In this document: positions 16,026 to 23,415 of the stretch, piece by piece
How positions within the stretch are numbered: the first letter of the stretch is position 1
Layout: the number at the start of each line of letters is the position of its first letter
Source of the DNA: a virus
Direction: 5' to 3' (one strand)
Virus record (IMG/VR): IMGVR_UViG_3300018013_000028
Location: 1-25,882 of that record
Length of the DNA stretch: 25,882 nt
The notes under the pieces: model-generated
Seen by the model: the letters and a program-made list of their open reading frames with translations, nothing else
Databases searched by the model: none
Told to the model about the DNA's origin: nothing
Made by a program: the position numbers and the translations under genes

Positions 16026-16381
16026 GTGGGAAACCTATTTATGTCGTGTATACCCCGCAAGTACAGCAGTTGTTTCAAAAACGTCTTGAAAGACACAATT
16101 ATCGTGTACTTCGCAAAGGGTGGCCAGATCTTCTCGTTAAACGGGACGATTTGCTGGTGGCTGTTGAAGTGAAAGGACCAACAGACAAACTTCACGGTCT
16201 TCAACCGGAGATGCTGGAAATATTAAACAAAGCCGGCATCCCTTCGGTTGTCGCGAAGGTTACTAAAGAAGGGGCCTTGGTGGATATCGAGGGGGATTCG
16301 GTTATTGTAGAGAAACTGAAAAGACTTTGGAAGACGGAAAATCTGTATTCTTCGAGTTTTTATTTTTTGGATGAGAAATAA
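16022..16381 (+). CDS. VRR-NUC-type nuclease
   Basis: 119 residues; ATG 16022 overlaps the end of the muramidase gene. The pattern KGWPDLLV (Asp36), VAVEVKGPTDKL (Glu49, Lys51) and Gln61 in HGLQPEM is the PD-(D/E)XK core of VRR-NUC domains, found in stand-alone phage nucleases and in FAN1. These enzymes cut branched or nicked DNA, so a role in processing replication or recombination intermediates before packaging is likely. Its placement among lysis and late genes rather than in the replication block is a little unusual. Confidence 0.8.
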   Translation: MSGKPIYVVYTPQVQQLFQKRLERHNYRVLRKGWPDLLVKRDDLLVAVEVKGPTDKLHGLQPEMLEILNKAGIPSVVAKVTKEGALVDIEGDSVIVEKLKRLWKTENLYSSSFYFLDEK

Positions 16382-16440
16382 TGGCTTTTGGCGGTACTTA
16401 AGTCTTTTGTTTTCTGTGACTTGATAGGTGGGGTGGGAGC

Positions 16441-16477
16441 AACATGCCGTAACTCGTTGGTCTTATGGAGGGGAGTA
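16441..16477 (+). promoter_or_regulatory. Hairpin leader motif, copy 2
   Basis: AACATGCCGTAAC, eight variable bases, then GTCTTATGGAG match the copy at 13215. CCGTAA (16447-16452) can pair with TTATGG (16463-16468). The right arm runs into GGAGGGGAG (16467-16475), the ribosome site of the next gene, so folding would partly hide that site. The 60 bases between the VRR-NUC stop and this motif show no clear promoter. Confidence 0.45.
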
Positions 16478-16639
16478 GTGCGCTATCAATATGCTTGTGT
16501 TAAGTGTGGAAGTTCGGTTCATAAGCCGAAAGTCGAGATGGCCGAGAAGAAATTCGTCCATGGGCTTCACGGCTGGACCTGTCCAACCTGTGGCCCGACG
16601 AAGGTAAAGAGGATTTTATGCCCACCGTCGCAGAATTAG
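16478..16639 (+). CDS. Small zinc ribbon protein, 53 residues
   Basis: GTG 16478 follows the very strong site GGAGGGGAG at 16467-16475. The frame is open back to 16388, but that extension would translate the repeated hairpin motif, so I prefer the short form. ACVKCGSSVH and WTCPTCGPTK give CX2C...CX2C, a classic zinc ribbon of the kind used for protein or nucleic acid binding. The C-terminus is basic. It overlaps the start of the HNH-like gene by 22 bases. Confidence 0.62.
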   Translation: MRYQYACVKCGSSVHKPKVEMAEKKFVHGLHGWTCPTCGPTKVKRILCPPSQN

Positions 16640-16962
16640 TTGAAGCCTTCAACAATAAAGCGCCGAAGGCTTATTCGACGGCAAGCACGGCTTTTGTGGC
16701 CAGGAGTCCAGGAAATCTTAAGAACTACCACTCGGCTTTGAATTTAGAGCTTTCGATTGAAGCTCGTATTCTTTTTGCAACACTTAGACGTATATTAGCT
16801 ATGAGAAACGAGAACCCGTGGCCAAATGTTGCGCCTTGTGAAGTGTGTGGAAGTGTCGGTAAGATTTACTGGCATCATGATGATTATTCGAAACCTTTTG
16901 AAGTACGGCCATTTTGTTATAAGCACCACACAGCGTGGCACCGCCCCAAAGAATCTGAGTAG
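16618..16962 (+). CDS. HNH-like zinc protein, paralogue of 3609-4034
   Basis: 114 residues; AGAGG at about 16607-16611 precedes ATG 16618. The C-terminal half has CEVCGSVGKIYWHHDDYSKP then FCYKHHTAWHR, sharing with the protein at 3609 the layout CxVCG, HHxDY-KPxEV and CxKHH. The N-terminal half differs and lacks the CX2C finger. It may be an HNH endonuclease that nicks DNA for packaging or homing, or a noncatalytic zinc fold. The shared motif suggests duplication or separate acquisition of one family. Confidence 0.66.
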   Translation: MPTVAELVEAFNNKAPKAYSTASTAFVARSPGNLKNYHSALNLELSIEARILFATLRRILAMRNENPWPNVAPCEVCGSVGKIYWHHDDYSKPFEVRPFCYKHHTAWHRPKESE

Positions 16963-16979
16963 CACCTGGAGAGGCCCCG

Positions 16980-17183
16980 ATGCCGGTTTACGAGTTTTTG
17001 TGTCCAGTTTGTACGAAGAAGTTTGAGTTGATGATTTCGTTTGAGCAAAGTGAACGATCCAAGCAGCCCTGTCCCAATTGCGGGCGTGTTCGCAGAGTTG
17101 AAAAAGTTCTGTCTCGTCCCGGGTCTCCGATCTTAGTCGGCAGTGGTTTCCACGCGAACGACTATTCGGCCCCCACAAAGTAA
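16980..17183 (+). CDS. FmdB-family zinc ribbon protein
   Basis: 67 residues. The start MPVYEFLCPVCTKKFELMIS, then CPNCGRVRRVEKVLS and GSGFHANDY, match the FmdB/CxxC-CxxC-SSSS family of small zinc ribbon proteins, whose members are often labelled regulatory without a proven role. GGAGAGG just upstream at about 16968-16974 sets the start. It is the last gene before the terminator, closing the lysis/accessory operon. Confidence 0.8.
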   Translation: MPVYEFLCPVCTKKFELMISFEQSERSKQPCPNCGRVRRVEKVLSRPGSPILVGSGFHANDYSAPTK

Positions 17184-17190
17184 CTACCCC

Positions 17191-17246
17191 GTTCGCTGTT
17201 TGCGAACAACGAAGGGCGAATTCCTCCATTCGCCCTTTTTCTTTTG
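17191..17246 (+). terminator. Rho-independent terminator with a preceding hairpin
   Basis: GGGCGAAT (17214-17221) pairs perfectly with ATTCGCCC (17228-17235) around a six-base loop. It is followed by TTTTTCTTTT (17236-17245), a textbook intrinsic terminator. Just upstream, GTTCGC (17191-17196) pairs with GCGAAC (17202-17207). The pair ends the block that runs up to the FmdB-like gene and separates it from the structural genes. A promoter for those genes must lie between here and 17295, but I cannot point to convincing -35 and -10 boxes. Confidence 0.9.
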
Positions 17247-17294
17247 TTATATCATTCCTCGACGATTTGAAGATTTTTAGTTGGAGTATATTTT

Positions 17295-17567
17295 ATGACC
17301 CTCCAAGGTTTTAAGAAAATGGTTCGTGAAATTCACAGCGAGCCTAACGGTGGAACTCTATCGTGGGGTCGCTGTGCCTCGACAGGAACGTTGATTGCAA
17401 TTTTGATATATGTCGGGCACATTGTGTTTCATTCGCACGCGCTTCCTGATTTGGCGGGTGCCAGCGCCTTTGCAATCTCTCCGTACGCGGCAAACCGGGT
17501 TGCAACGGCTGTGCAGTCGTTCAGCAGCAATCCAGTAACGCCGTCGATCGATCCTACAAAGGTGTAA
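17295..17567 (+). CDS. Small membrane protein, possible holin
   Basis: 90 residues; GGAG at about 17282-17285 precedes ATG 17295. After a charged amphipathic N-terminus comes TGTLIAILIYVGHIVF (about 38-53), a good membrane helix, then a second weakly hydrophobic stretch, LAGASAFAISPYAANRVATA. The size, one or two membrane spans and position after the muramidase and just before the terminase region suit a holin. The same features suit other small phage membrane proteins, so this is only a candidate. Confidence 0.6.
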   Translation: MTLQGFKKMVREIHSEPNGGTLSWGRCASTGTLIAILIYVGHIVFHSHALPDLAGASAFAISPYAANRVATAVQSFSSNPVTPSIDPTKV

Positions 17568-17569
17568 TC

Positions 17570-17767
17570 ATGTCATTTGAAAGCAAAGCACAAAACGCCT
17601 GGGCTCACACCAAGAAAGGAACCGAAGCACTCGGCGGTCCAGAGAAAGTAAAAGAGTGGGAACAAGCAACAGATTATTCAAGTCTCCCGAAGCGTAAAAA
17701 GCATCCGAAGACCAAGGCGCCAGCGGCGCCCGTACAACGAATGAGACACACGGCAACGCCGCGGTGA
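17570..17767 (+). CDS. Hypothetical basic protein, 65 residues
   Basis: ATG 17570 lies two bases after the preceding stop, with AAGGTG upstream. The product has a helical first half and a Lys/Pro/Ala-rich, probably disordered tail (KRKKHPKTKAPAAPVQ). No family is recognised. Its strongly basic tail suggests nucleic acid or membrane contact, but this is a guess. Confidence 0.55.
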   Translation: MSFESKAQNAWAHTKKGTEALGGPEKVKEWEQATDYSSLPKRKKHPKTKAPAAPVQRMRHTATPR

Positions 17768-17777
17768 GGAAACGATC

Positions 17778-18521
17778 ATGCCACAAAATACAGCAAAAGA
17801 TGACGGCGGAGTAAGTAAGAAAGTTGCGGATGCCAAGAAAGCTTTGGATACTGCATGGAATTCTAAAGTGTCAGGCAGACGGCCGCCTGTTCCAGCAGCT
17901 CCCGGCGTTGCAGCGCCGAAGGAAGATTCTAAGCCTGCGGGAAGCAAAGGTCTGCTTGGTCCCGAAGGTGTTGATCTTGAAGGATCCGTGCATGGTGTTG
18001 AAGAGCGTAACAGGCAAATGGAAGGAGTCAAGGACTTGCTGGCTCCACAGAAAATGCACGATGGCGGAAAAGTCAAGGAAAGTGGAGTGAAGGATTTAGA
18101 GAAGGGCGAAACCGTTCTTCCAAAAGACAAAAACAAAGCGGAGAAACTAGCCATGGAACATCTAGGAAAGAAAGCCAAGGGCGTTATGTCCGCGGCAGTT
18201 GAAGAAGAGGAAGCGGAGCCCAAGGAAGAAGAGAAGCACGAAACCAAGAAAGAAGAGAAGGCCGAGGGCAAGCACAAAGGCGAAAAGAAACCGGCTGGCA
18301 AAAAGCATGTTGGATTCCACGGATACACCCACAAGGGTGGTCACGCGCTTCATCATGTGTTTGATGATGGTTCGAGCGAGACGCATAACTTCGCGCTCGG
18401 CGATCACGCAGCCCTAGGCAAGAACATTACGGATATGCTCGGTTCACAAGGCGAAGAGCCAGCCGAGGGTGGAGCAGGTGGTGGTCAGGGTGGAGCATCC
18501 CCGGAACCGGCCGCGTTATAA
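17778..18521 (+). CDS. Charged low-complexity protein, unknown
   Basis: 247 residues; GAGGAAA precedes ATG 17778. The N-terminal third is Pro/Ala-rich. The middle has KMHDGGKVKESGVKDLEKGE and ETVLPKDKNK, recalling the 'HDGG...GE-VLP' segment of many short phage proteins near structural genes. Residues ~138-180 are a Glu/Lys-rich run, very likely a charged helix or coiled coil. The C-terminal part has KHVGFHGYTHKGGHALHHVF, rich in His. It lies just upstream of the terminase gene. I do not know its function; a packaging or internal virion protein is conceivable. Confidence 0.6.
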   Translation: MPQNTAKDDGGVSKKVADAKKALDTAWNSKVSGRRPPVPAAPGVAAPKEDSKPAGSKGLLGPEGVDLEGSVHGVEERNRQMEGVKDLLAPQKMHDGGKVKESGVKDLEKGETVLPKDKNKAEKLAMEHLGKKAKGVMSAAVEEEEAEPKEEEKHETKKEEKAEGKHKGEKKPAGKKHVGFHGYTHKGGHALHHVFDDGSSETHNFALGDHAALGKNITDMLGSQGEEPAEGGAGGGQGGASPEPAAL

Positions 18522-18576
18522 ACGAAATTGATGTACCGTGAAACGGCTCGGATTGGGCCCTTCCGAGGTCGCGAAT

Positions 18577-20583
18577 ATGTCGGAACCAATTTGGACTATT
18601 GATTATTTACTTAACGAGGGTAAAGCCGAAGCTGCAAAAGCCGGCGACCAATTGTCTATCAAGCATTTCTGGAAAGTGGCAGATCGTGATCTTGCGGGCC
18701 CCGCTCCGAAAACGTTTGACGAATTAGTTATACGCGCGAAGAATTACATCACGTTTGATATGGTGATGGCTGCATATGGTGAAGCAGGTTCTAATGAGAA
18801 CATTGATTCTTCGATTCGGCGATTGGAAATTTTAGGCCTTAAGCACAAAGGAAAAGATTCGAGCGGCAAAGATTTGTGGGTAGATCAGAAAAAGTGTCCA
18901 AGCTCGACGTCAACGACGGATTTCTTGAGATTCATGTGCCGGACGAATTTGTTGTTTCTGGGCCGTGAGATTTTCAACAAAGACTTCACATTCCTAACGC
19001 ACGCGCCTGTCTGTAATTTTTTCGTGCAGAAGGATCCGTCGAAGAAGATCGAAGAGCAGGATGAGACGAAAGAACGTCTTTTGCTGTATCCTCGCGGAAG
19101 TTTCAAGTCTACGATTAACGTGGTTGATTGCGTGCAGTGGTTTATCAATCTTCCAAACATTCGTATTTTGATTCTTACGGCCGAGTCTGGTTTGGCGGTC
19201 GCGTTCATTGGGGAACTTAAGAACTATTTTCTGGTTCTCGATAATGCGGATGGCACGATTTTTCAGAAATTATTTCCAGAGTGGAATCTCACTCGCAAGA
19301 ATGAAGGCATCGAGGACGAATTCATTTGTCCTTGCCGAACAGTAGGCGACGAAAAGAAAAGGGATCCATCGGCTTGGGCATCATCGATTCTATCGAACTT
19401 GCCGGGTTGGCACTGCGATTTGATGAAGGGCGACGACGTCGTTAACGACAAGAACACCGATACTTCGATGCTCGTAGTCAAGGTGATTCGGAAGATCAAT
19501 TATGCCGAGTCGCTGGTTGACCCAGGCGGATACAAAGACCTTCTGGGAACGCCGTATGCTCCTGGTGATTTGTATGCTCATACAGTCGAAAGCGTTTTGC
19601 ATCCGGGCGATTTGAAGGTTTTGATTACTCCGGCTCGCTGGTTGCGGCCCGAGATGATTCACAAGGATGAGCGTGATTGCACGCCAGCCGATTATGAGTT
19701 GTTGTTTGAAAAAGACAAGACCGGTCGCGTGAAGTTGGATCACAAGTTTCTCGACAGGAAGAAGAAGAAAGACATAGCGGTCTATCTCTCGCAGTACATG
19801 TTGAGTACGGCGGGCACCCGTAAGATCAAGTTCACGGTGGATCTTATGCTCCAGCGGACGGTTGGGTTGAACGCCATTCCGCATCAACTTCAGTACTATA
19901 TCATTTGGGATTTTGCGTACGCAGTAAACCAGAAGAACGATTATTCAGTCGGTGCCGTGGTTGGCCTTGACATAGAAAATCGTGTGTATGTAGTGGAAAT
20001 TTTTAGAGACCATTATCTTGACAATGATCTGGCGAAAGAAATTGCTTCGTCATTTCAGAAATATCACCCGCGTCTGGTTCTGATCGAGAACTCGAACGGG
20101 GCCCAGTTTTTGGAGCGCTCAATTCGTCAGTACGCCTTAGAGGCAGGAACTGAGTACATCCCGTTGGACTTCTTCAAGGTTGATCGTTCTCCGAACGCTA
20201 AAGCGTCCCGTGTAGGTGCCCTACAACCGCTTCTTTACGGGGGACAGTTATTCTTTTTGAACACGATTTCGTGTCTTGAAGATCTCTACAAAGAGTTTAA
20301 AGATTTCGGGACTTCGCTTCATGACGACATTCCGGATACGATCAGTCACATTCATCGAATCATTCCGACCGGAACCACGGAGCCCGGTGGCCCTGGCGGC
20401 AGAGACCGTCAGAAGGAATTCGATCGCATTCTCCGCGAGAAAGATTTTTATGACCTGATATTTGGGCAGGGTGATTATGCTCCAGGAACGAATGAGTTAC
20501 CTATTGTTCCAGAACCCGGCACCGGCGACACAGCCGGTGAAGAGCTCTACGACCCATACACCCCGATAGGATTCAAACGATAG
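18577..20583 (+). CDS. terL: Terminase large subunit
   Basis: 668 residues from ATG 18577, with GAGG at 18565-18568; a GTG at 18538 is in frame but has no ribosome site. The ATPase domain has the variant Walker A YPRGSFKST (171-179), then NLPNIRILILTAESGLAVAF and WHCDLMKGDDVV (Walker B). The nuclease domain has YIIWDFAYA (Asp445), LVLIENSNGAQFLE and SLHDDIPDTISH (Asp583, Asp584, Asp587). It pumps DNA into the prohead through the portal and cuts it. No small terminase subunit is recognisable; one of the small genes at 17570 or 17778 could be it. Confidence 0.93.
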   Translation: MSEPIWTIDYLLNEGKAEAAKAGDQLSIKHFWKVADRDLAGPAPKTFDELVIRAKNYITFDMVMAAYGEAGSNENIDSSIRRLEILGLKHKGKDSSGKDLWVDQKKCPSSTSTTDFLRFMCRTNLLFLGREIFNKDFTFLTHAPVCNFFVQKDPSKKIEEQDETKERLLLYPRGSFKSTINVVDCVQWFINLPNIRILILTAESGLAVAFIGELKNYFLVLDNADGTIFQKLFPEWNLTRKNEGIEDEFICPCRTVGDEKKRDPSAWASSILSNLPGWHCDLMKGDDVVNDKNTDTSMLVVKVIRKINYAESLVDPGGYKDLLGTPYAPGDLYAHTVESVLHPGDLKVLITPARWLRPEMIHKDERDCTPADYELLFEKDKTGRVKLDHKFLDRKKKKDIAVYLSQYMLSTAGTRKIKFTVDLMLQRTVGLNAIPHQLQYYIIWDFAYAVNQKNDYSVGAVVGLDIENRVYVVEIFRDHYLDNDLAKEIASSFQKYHPRLVLIENSNGAQFLERSIRQYALEAGTEYIPLDFFKVDRSPNAKASRVGALQPLLYGGQLFFLNTISCLEDLYKEFKDFGTSLHDDIPDTISHIHRIIPTGTTEPGGPGGRDRQKEFDRILREKDFYDLIFGQGDYAPGTNELPIVPEPGTGDTAGEELYDPYTPIGFKR

Positions 20584-20593
20584 AGGAAACACA

Positions 20594-22729
20594 ATGGCAC
20601 CAGTTCTACCTCTCCCCGGTACGTCGAGCTCGGGGCTGCTGAACTTCAAGGAAGTTTTCAGTCCTGAGGAAGTAAGTGATGATGTTGCGCTAAAACTGGT
20701 TACTCTGGACTCGAAATTTACCCGCGCGTGGATTGAAAGCCGTTATTTCAATATTCGGTGGATAGAAATCGACCTGTTGTACCAATCGCCCCCGACGCTT
20801 CGCGTTTGGGAAGGCACCTCGATGCCCAAGGCGAACATCGCCAAATTTACGGTTGCGACGCACGTCAATGCTATCAATTCGAAACTTGTAGGCGGAATGT
20901 TCTATGAAGAACCTCCGTTCAAACTTGAATCTCGTTCTAGCATTTCAGCTAATATGGCGCGTGCTATTCAAGAACTGACGGCATATCAGTTGGATCAAAT
21001 GAATTTCAAGCAGGAAGTAAAGTATGGGCTTTTCTCCTGTTTGCTCAATGGCACCGGTATTTGGAAGTGGGGTTGGAAAGATCGTTACGAAACCGATTGG
21101 GATTTCCAACCGGTTCATGAATCTCTCACAACTACAGGCGCAGACGGAAACATTGAGGAATTACCGACGCCCGACCAAGACAAGTTTCGTATGGTCAGAA
21201 CGGAGCGGCTGGTATCGCATCCGTATTTCGAGAATTGTGACATCCGCACGGTCCTGGTGGACCCGGGTACGCGCGTTCCCGATATTCGTGAAGCCAAGTT
21301 CGTCATTCATGAATTTCCGGTCACGTATCGTGACATAATTAAGTGGAAGGACGAAGTTTACTACAACGAAAAGAACGAACCGATTTATCGCTACAATTTG
21401 CCAGACGAATCGACGATTAGATCTTGGTTCGAGACGCCCGCGGCAGCCGACCAAAGTCAGGCAATCGCCGGTCAGAATATGACTTCGGGCCAGAATAATA
21501 CACAGTTTGTGCAGCACGCGGCTCCTTTGTTTGCGAAGACGACCGACGATCCTCTCAACGAACCTTTGCTTATTCAAGAACGTTGGGACCGCGACAAGAT
21601 TATCACAGTCCTGGCCGGTCAGCGCGTCATTCGTAATGAGCCAAATATGTTTGGTTGCATACCGTTCTATTCTGTGAACTGGTGGATGATTCAAGATTGT
21701 TTCTGGGGCATCGGCCTCGGGACCGCGCTCGGCGGCGAGCAGCGGCTGCAGCAAGGGTTCATCAATGCGGTTGCCGATATCGGCACTCTGTCAGCCAATC
21801 AACCGATAGTCCGTTCGCGCGGCGCCAATATTAACACGCAGCAAGTCCGGGCTCGCCTGGGCGGCTTCATCGACGTTGACGGAGACGCAACGAAAGCGCT
21901 TCATCCGCTGGACCTTCCAAAGATTCAGCAAGAGTTATTCCAGGTGGTCGCAGCTTCCGAAGCGCGTACCGAATCGACTTCCGGCGCCAATGAAATGCTT
22001 ACCATGGGCGCGTCTAAACCTAGCGGTCGAGGCTCTTCGATGGGGCGTACAGCTACAGGCGCAGGCGGCATGATGCAAGCGGCCGTAGATCGTATCGGCG
22101 GATTGGTTGAAGACTTCAACCGCCAGGTGTTCCAGCCGTGGCTGTGGAAGATCTACGATTTGAATCGTATGTTCCTTCCGGCCTCGGTGTACAAAGAAAT
22201 TCTAAACGAACAACTCGGAAAAGATTACAAGGCCAGCTTCCGTGACTTCATGGGCAGTAAGAATGGCATCAAGCGGTTCAGTGTGCTCGCCGGCAGCCAC
22301 ATGGCGGCCCGTCAGCAGATGGCCCAGTCCATGCCGCTGATCATGCAGTACTTCACGAACCCGGCCCTCGCAGGTCAGATCGCAGACATCAATGGCGAGT
22401 ACATCGCCTTCTCCGAATTGCTCCACATGCTGACAGACGTCAGTGGTTATGGCAGTTCGCAGTATTATTCGATCTTTCGTCCGTTGACTCCGGAGATGAA
22501 GGCGCAACGTGCTGCTAACAATCCGGCAGCGGCCAAGATGGCAGCACAGAAAGCCAACAACGATCAAAAGTTCCAGGCAAAATCCCAGTTACAGGATCAG
22601 GCGTGGACACAGCGTGCGGCGGGGGATATTATCCGCCACTCTCTCGAAAAAGCCGGAGAACCAGAAGCAGTAACCGGAGAACCCGGGGGCCCAGGATTTG
22701 GTGGCAATGCCGAAGGCATGCCAGCGTAA
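20594..22729 (+). CDS. Portal protein
   Basis: 711 residues; GAGGAAA precedes ATG 20594. It is placed directly after the terminase, as is usual. The sequence has the portal style: a clip/stem region with DLLYQSPPTLRVWEG, TAYQLDQMNFKQEVKYGLFS and a long helical C-terminus. QDCFWGIGLGTALGGEQRLQ and TESTSGANEMLTMGASKPSG are typical portal wing and stem segments. The length is close to that of P22-like and N4-like portals (about 720-760 residues). The C-terminus is Gln/Ala/Gly-rich. It forms the ring through which DNA enters and leaves the head. Confidence 0.88.
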   Translation: MAPVLPLPGTSSSGLLNFKEVFSPEEVSDDVALKLVTLDSKFTRAWIESRYFNIRWIEIDLLYQSPPTLRVWEGTSMPKANIAKFTVATHVNAINSKLVGGMFYEEPPFKLESRSSISANMARAIQELTAYQLDQMNFKQEVKYGLFSCLLNGTGIWKWGWKDRYETDWDFQPVHESLTTTGADGNIEELPTPDQDKFRMVRTERLVSHPYFENCDIRTVLVDPGTRVPDIREAKFVIHEFPVTYRDIIKWKDEVYYNEKNEPIYRYNLPDESTIRSWFETPAAADQSQAIAGQNMTSGQNNTQFVQHAAPLFAKTTDDPLNEPLLIQERWDRDKIITVLAGQRVIRNEPNMFGCIPFYSVNWWMIQDCFWGIGLGTALGGEQRLQQGFINAVADIGTLSANQPIVRSRGANINTQQVRARLGGFIDVDGDATKALHPLDLPKIQQELFQVVAASEARTESTSGANEMLTMGASKPSGRGSSMGRTATGAGGMMQAAVDRIGGLVEDFNRQVFQPWLWKIYDLNRMFLPASVYKEILNEQLGKDYKASFRDFMGSKNGIKRFSVLAGSHMAARQQMAQSMPLIMQYFTNPALAGQIADINGEYIAFSELLHMLTDVSGYGSSQYYSIFRPLTPEMKAQRAANNPAAAKMAAQKANNDQKFQAKSQLQDQAWTQRAAGDIIRHSLEKAGEPEAVTGEPGGPGFGGNAEGMPA

Positions 22730-22757
22730 TAAGTAGCGAGCTTCCGGGAGGAATCTC

Positions 22758-23150
22758 ATGGAAATCGAAGAATTCGAAACAGGGCCGGTCGAAGGGTTAC
22801 AAGTTCCGATTGCGATGAGGGACCCGCGGTTCCTCAAGCTTTCGTCTACCGAAAAAGTCACGCTGGCAAACTGGTACGGGACTCCTGCCTATCAGGTCTG
22901 GATGAAGCTGTCGCAAGGCGAAATTGAAAAGCTTGAGACATCTCACTTTCAGAACTGGAAAAATAAGGAAGAGTTCGAGCGTACCGGTCTTCTTGCCGTA
23001 TCCGCGCGAATATTTTTCGAGCGCATTCAGAATGAGTGTACTCGGCAGATGGAAGAATTTTCTGGTGAAGTGGAGTTTATCAAGCAGAAGAAAGATCTTT
23101 TAGGCACTTCGCTGGAAGATCAAGTCAAAAAGGAATTCAAACCCGAATAA
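22758..23150 (+). CDS. Hypothetical protein in the head module, 130 residues
   Basis: GGGAGGAA precedes ATG 22758. The product is helical and acidic (LGTSLEDQVKKEFKPE at the end), with no cysteine cluster or membrane helix. It stands between the portal and the putative scaffold genes, so a minor head or assembly role is likely, but no family is recognised. Confidence 0.65.
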   Translation: MEIEEFETGPVEGLQVPIAMRDPRFLKLSSTEKVTLANWYGTPAYQVWMKLSQGEIEKLETSHFQNWKNKEEFERTGLLAVSARIFFERIQNECTRQMEEFSGEVEFIKQKKDLLGTSLEDQVKKEFKPE

Positions 23151-23160
23151 GGAGAATATC

Positions 23161-23331
23161 ATGGTTTACGAAGTCGTCGCATTGGTAGTTGCTCTCGGCC
23201 TTGGTTTCGCAGCCGGCCGCGTGAAGAACGCAGCCAAGCTTGCGGCCGTCAAGGCAGAGCTCGTCAAGGTCGAAGGATCGGTGGTCGCGGAAGTCAAGGC
23301 TCTCGTGGCAGCGGTCAAGGCCAAGTTGTAA
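23161..23331 (+). CDS. Small membrane-anchored helical peptide, 56 residues
   Basis: ATG 23161 has AAGGAGAA nine bases upstream and follows the previous gene by ten bases. The translation starts MVYEVVALVVALGLGFAAGR, one strong membrane helix with a basic end. It then continues as a regular Lys/Ala/Val heptad-like helix (KNAAKLAAVKAELVKVEG...), ending in AAVKAKL and TAA at 23329-23331. The regular composition and good ribosome site argue that it is real. The role is unknown. The 84 bases that follow contain only a 5-bp hairpin (GTGTC/GACAC, about 23384-23398) before the next ribosome site. Confidence 0.68.
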   Translation: MVYEVVALVVALGLGFAAGRVKNAAKLAAVKAELVKVEGSVVAEVKALVAAVKAKL

Positions 23332-23415
23332 CTGGATTAAAAGCTACGAAAACGGAGAAAGAACCAAACATCTAATCAGTGTTGTGTCGGATTGACACCA
23401 CCAGGAGATAGTGTT

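Noticed and set aside
16388-16477. N-terminal extension of the small zinc ribbon protein
   Set aside because: It would translate the repeated hairpin motif; the strong ribosome site directly before GTG 16478 favours the short form.
17678-18334. 218-residue reverse-strand open frame rich in Ser, Phe and Pro
   Set aside because: It is the complement of a Lys/Glu-rich coding region; the composition is what an antisense shadow gives. No other gene is on the - strand.
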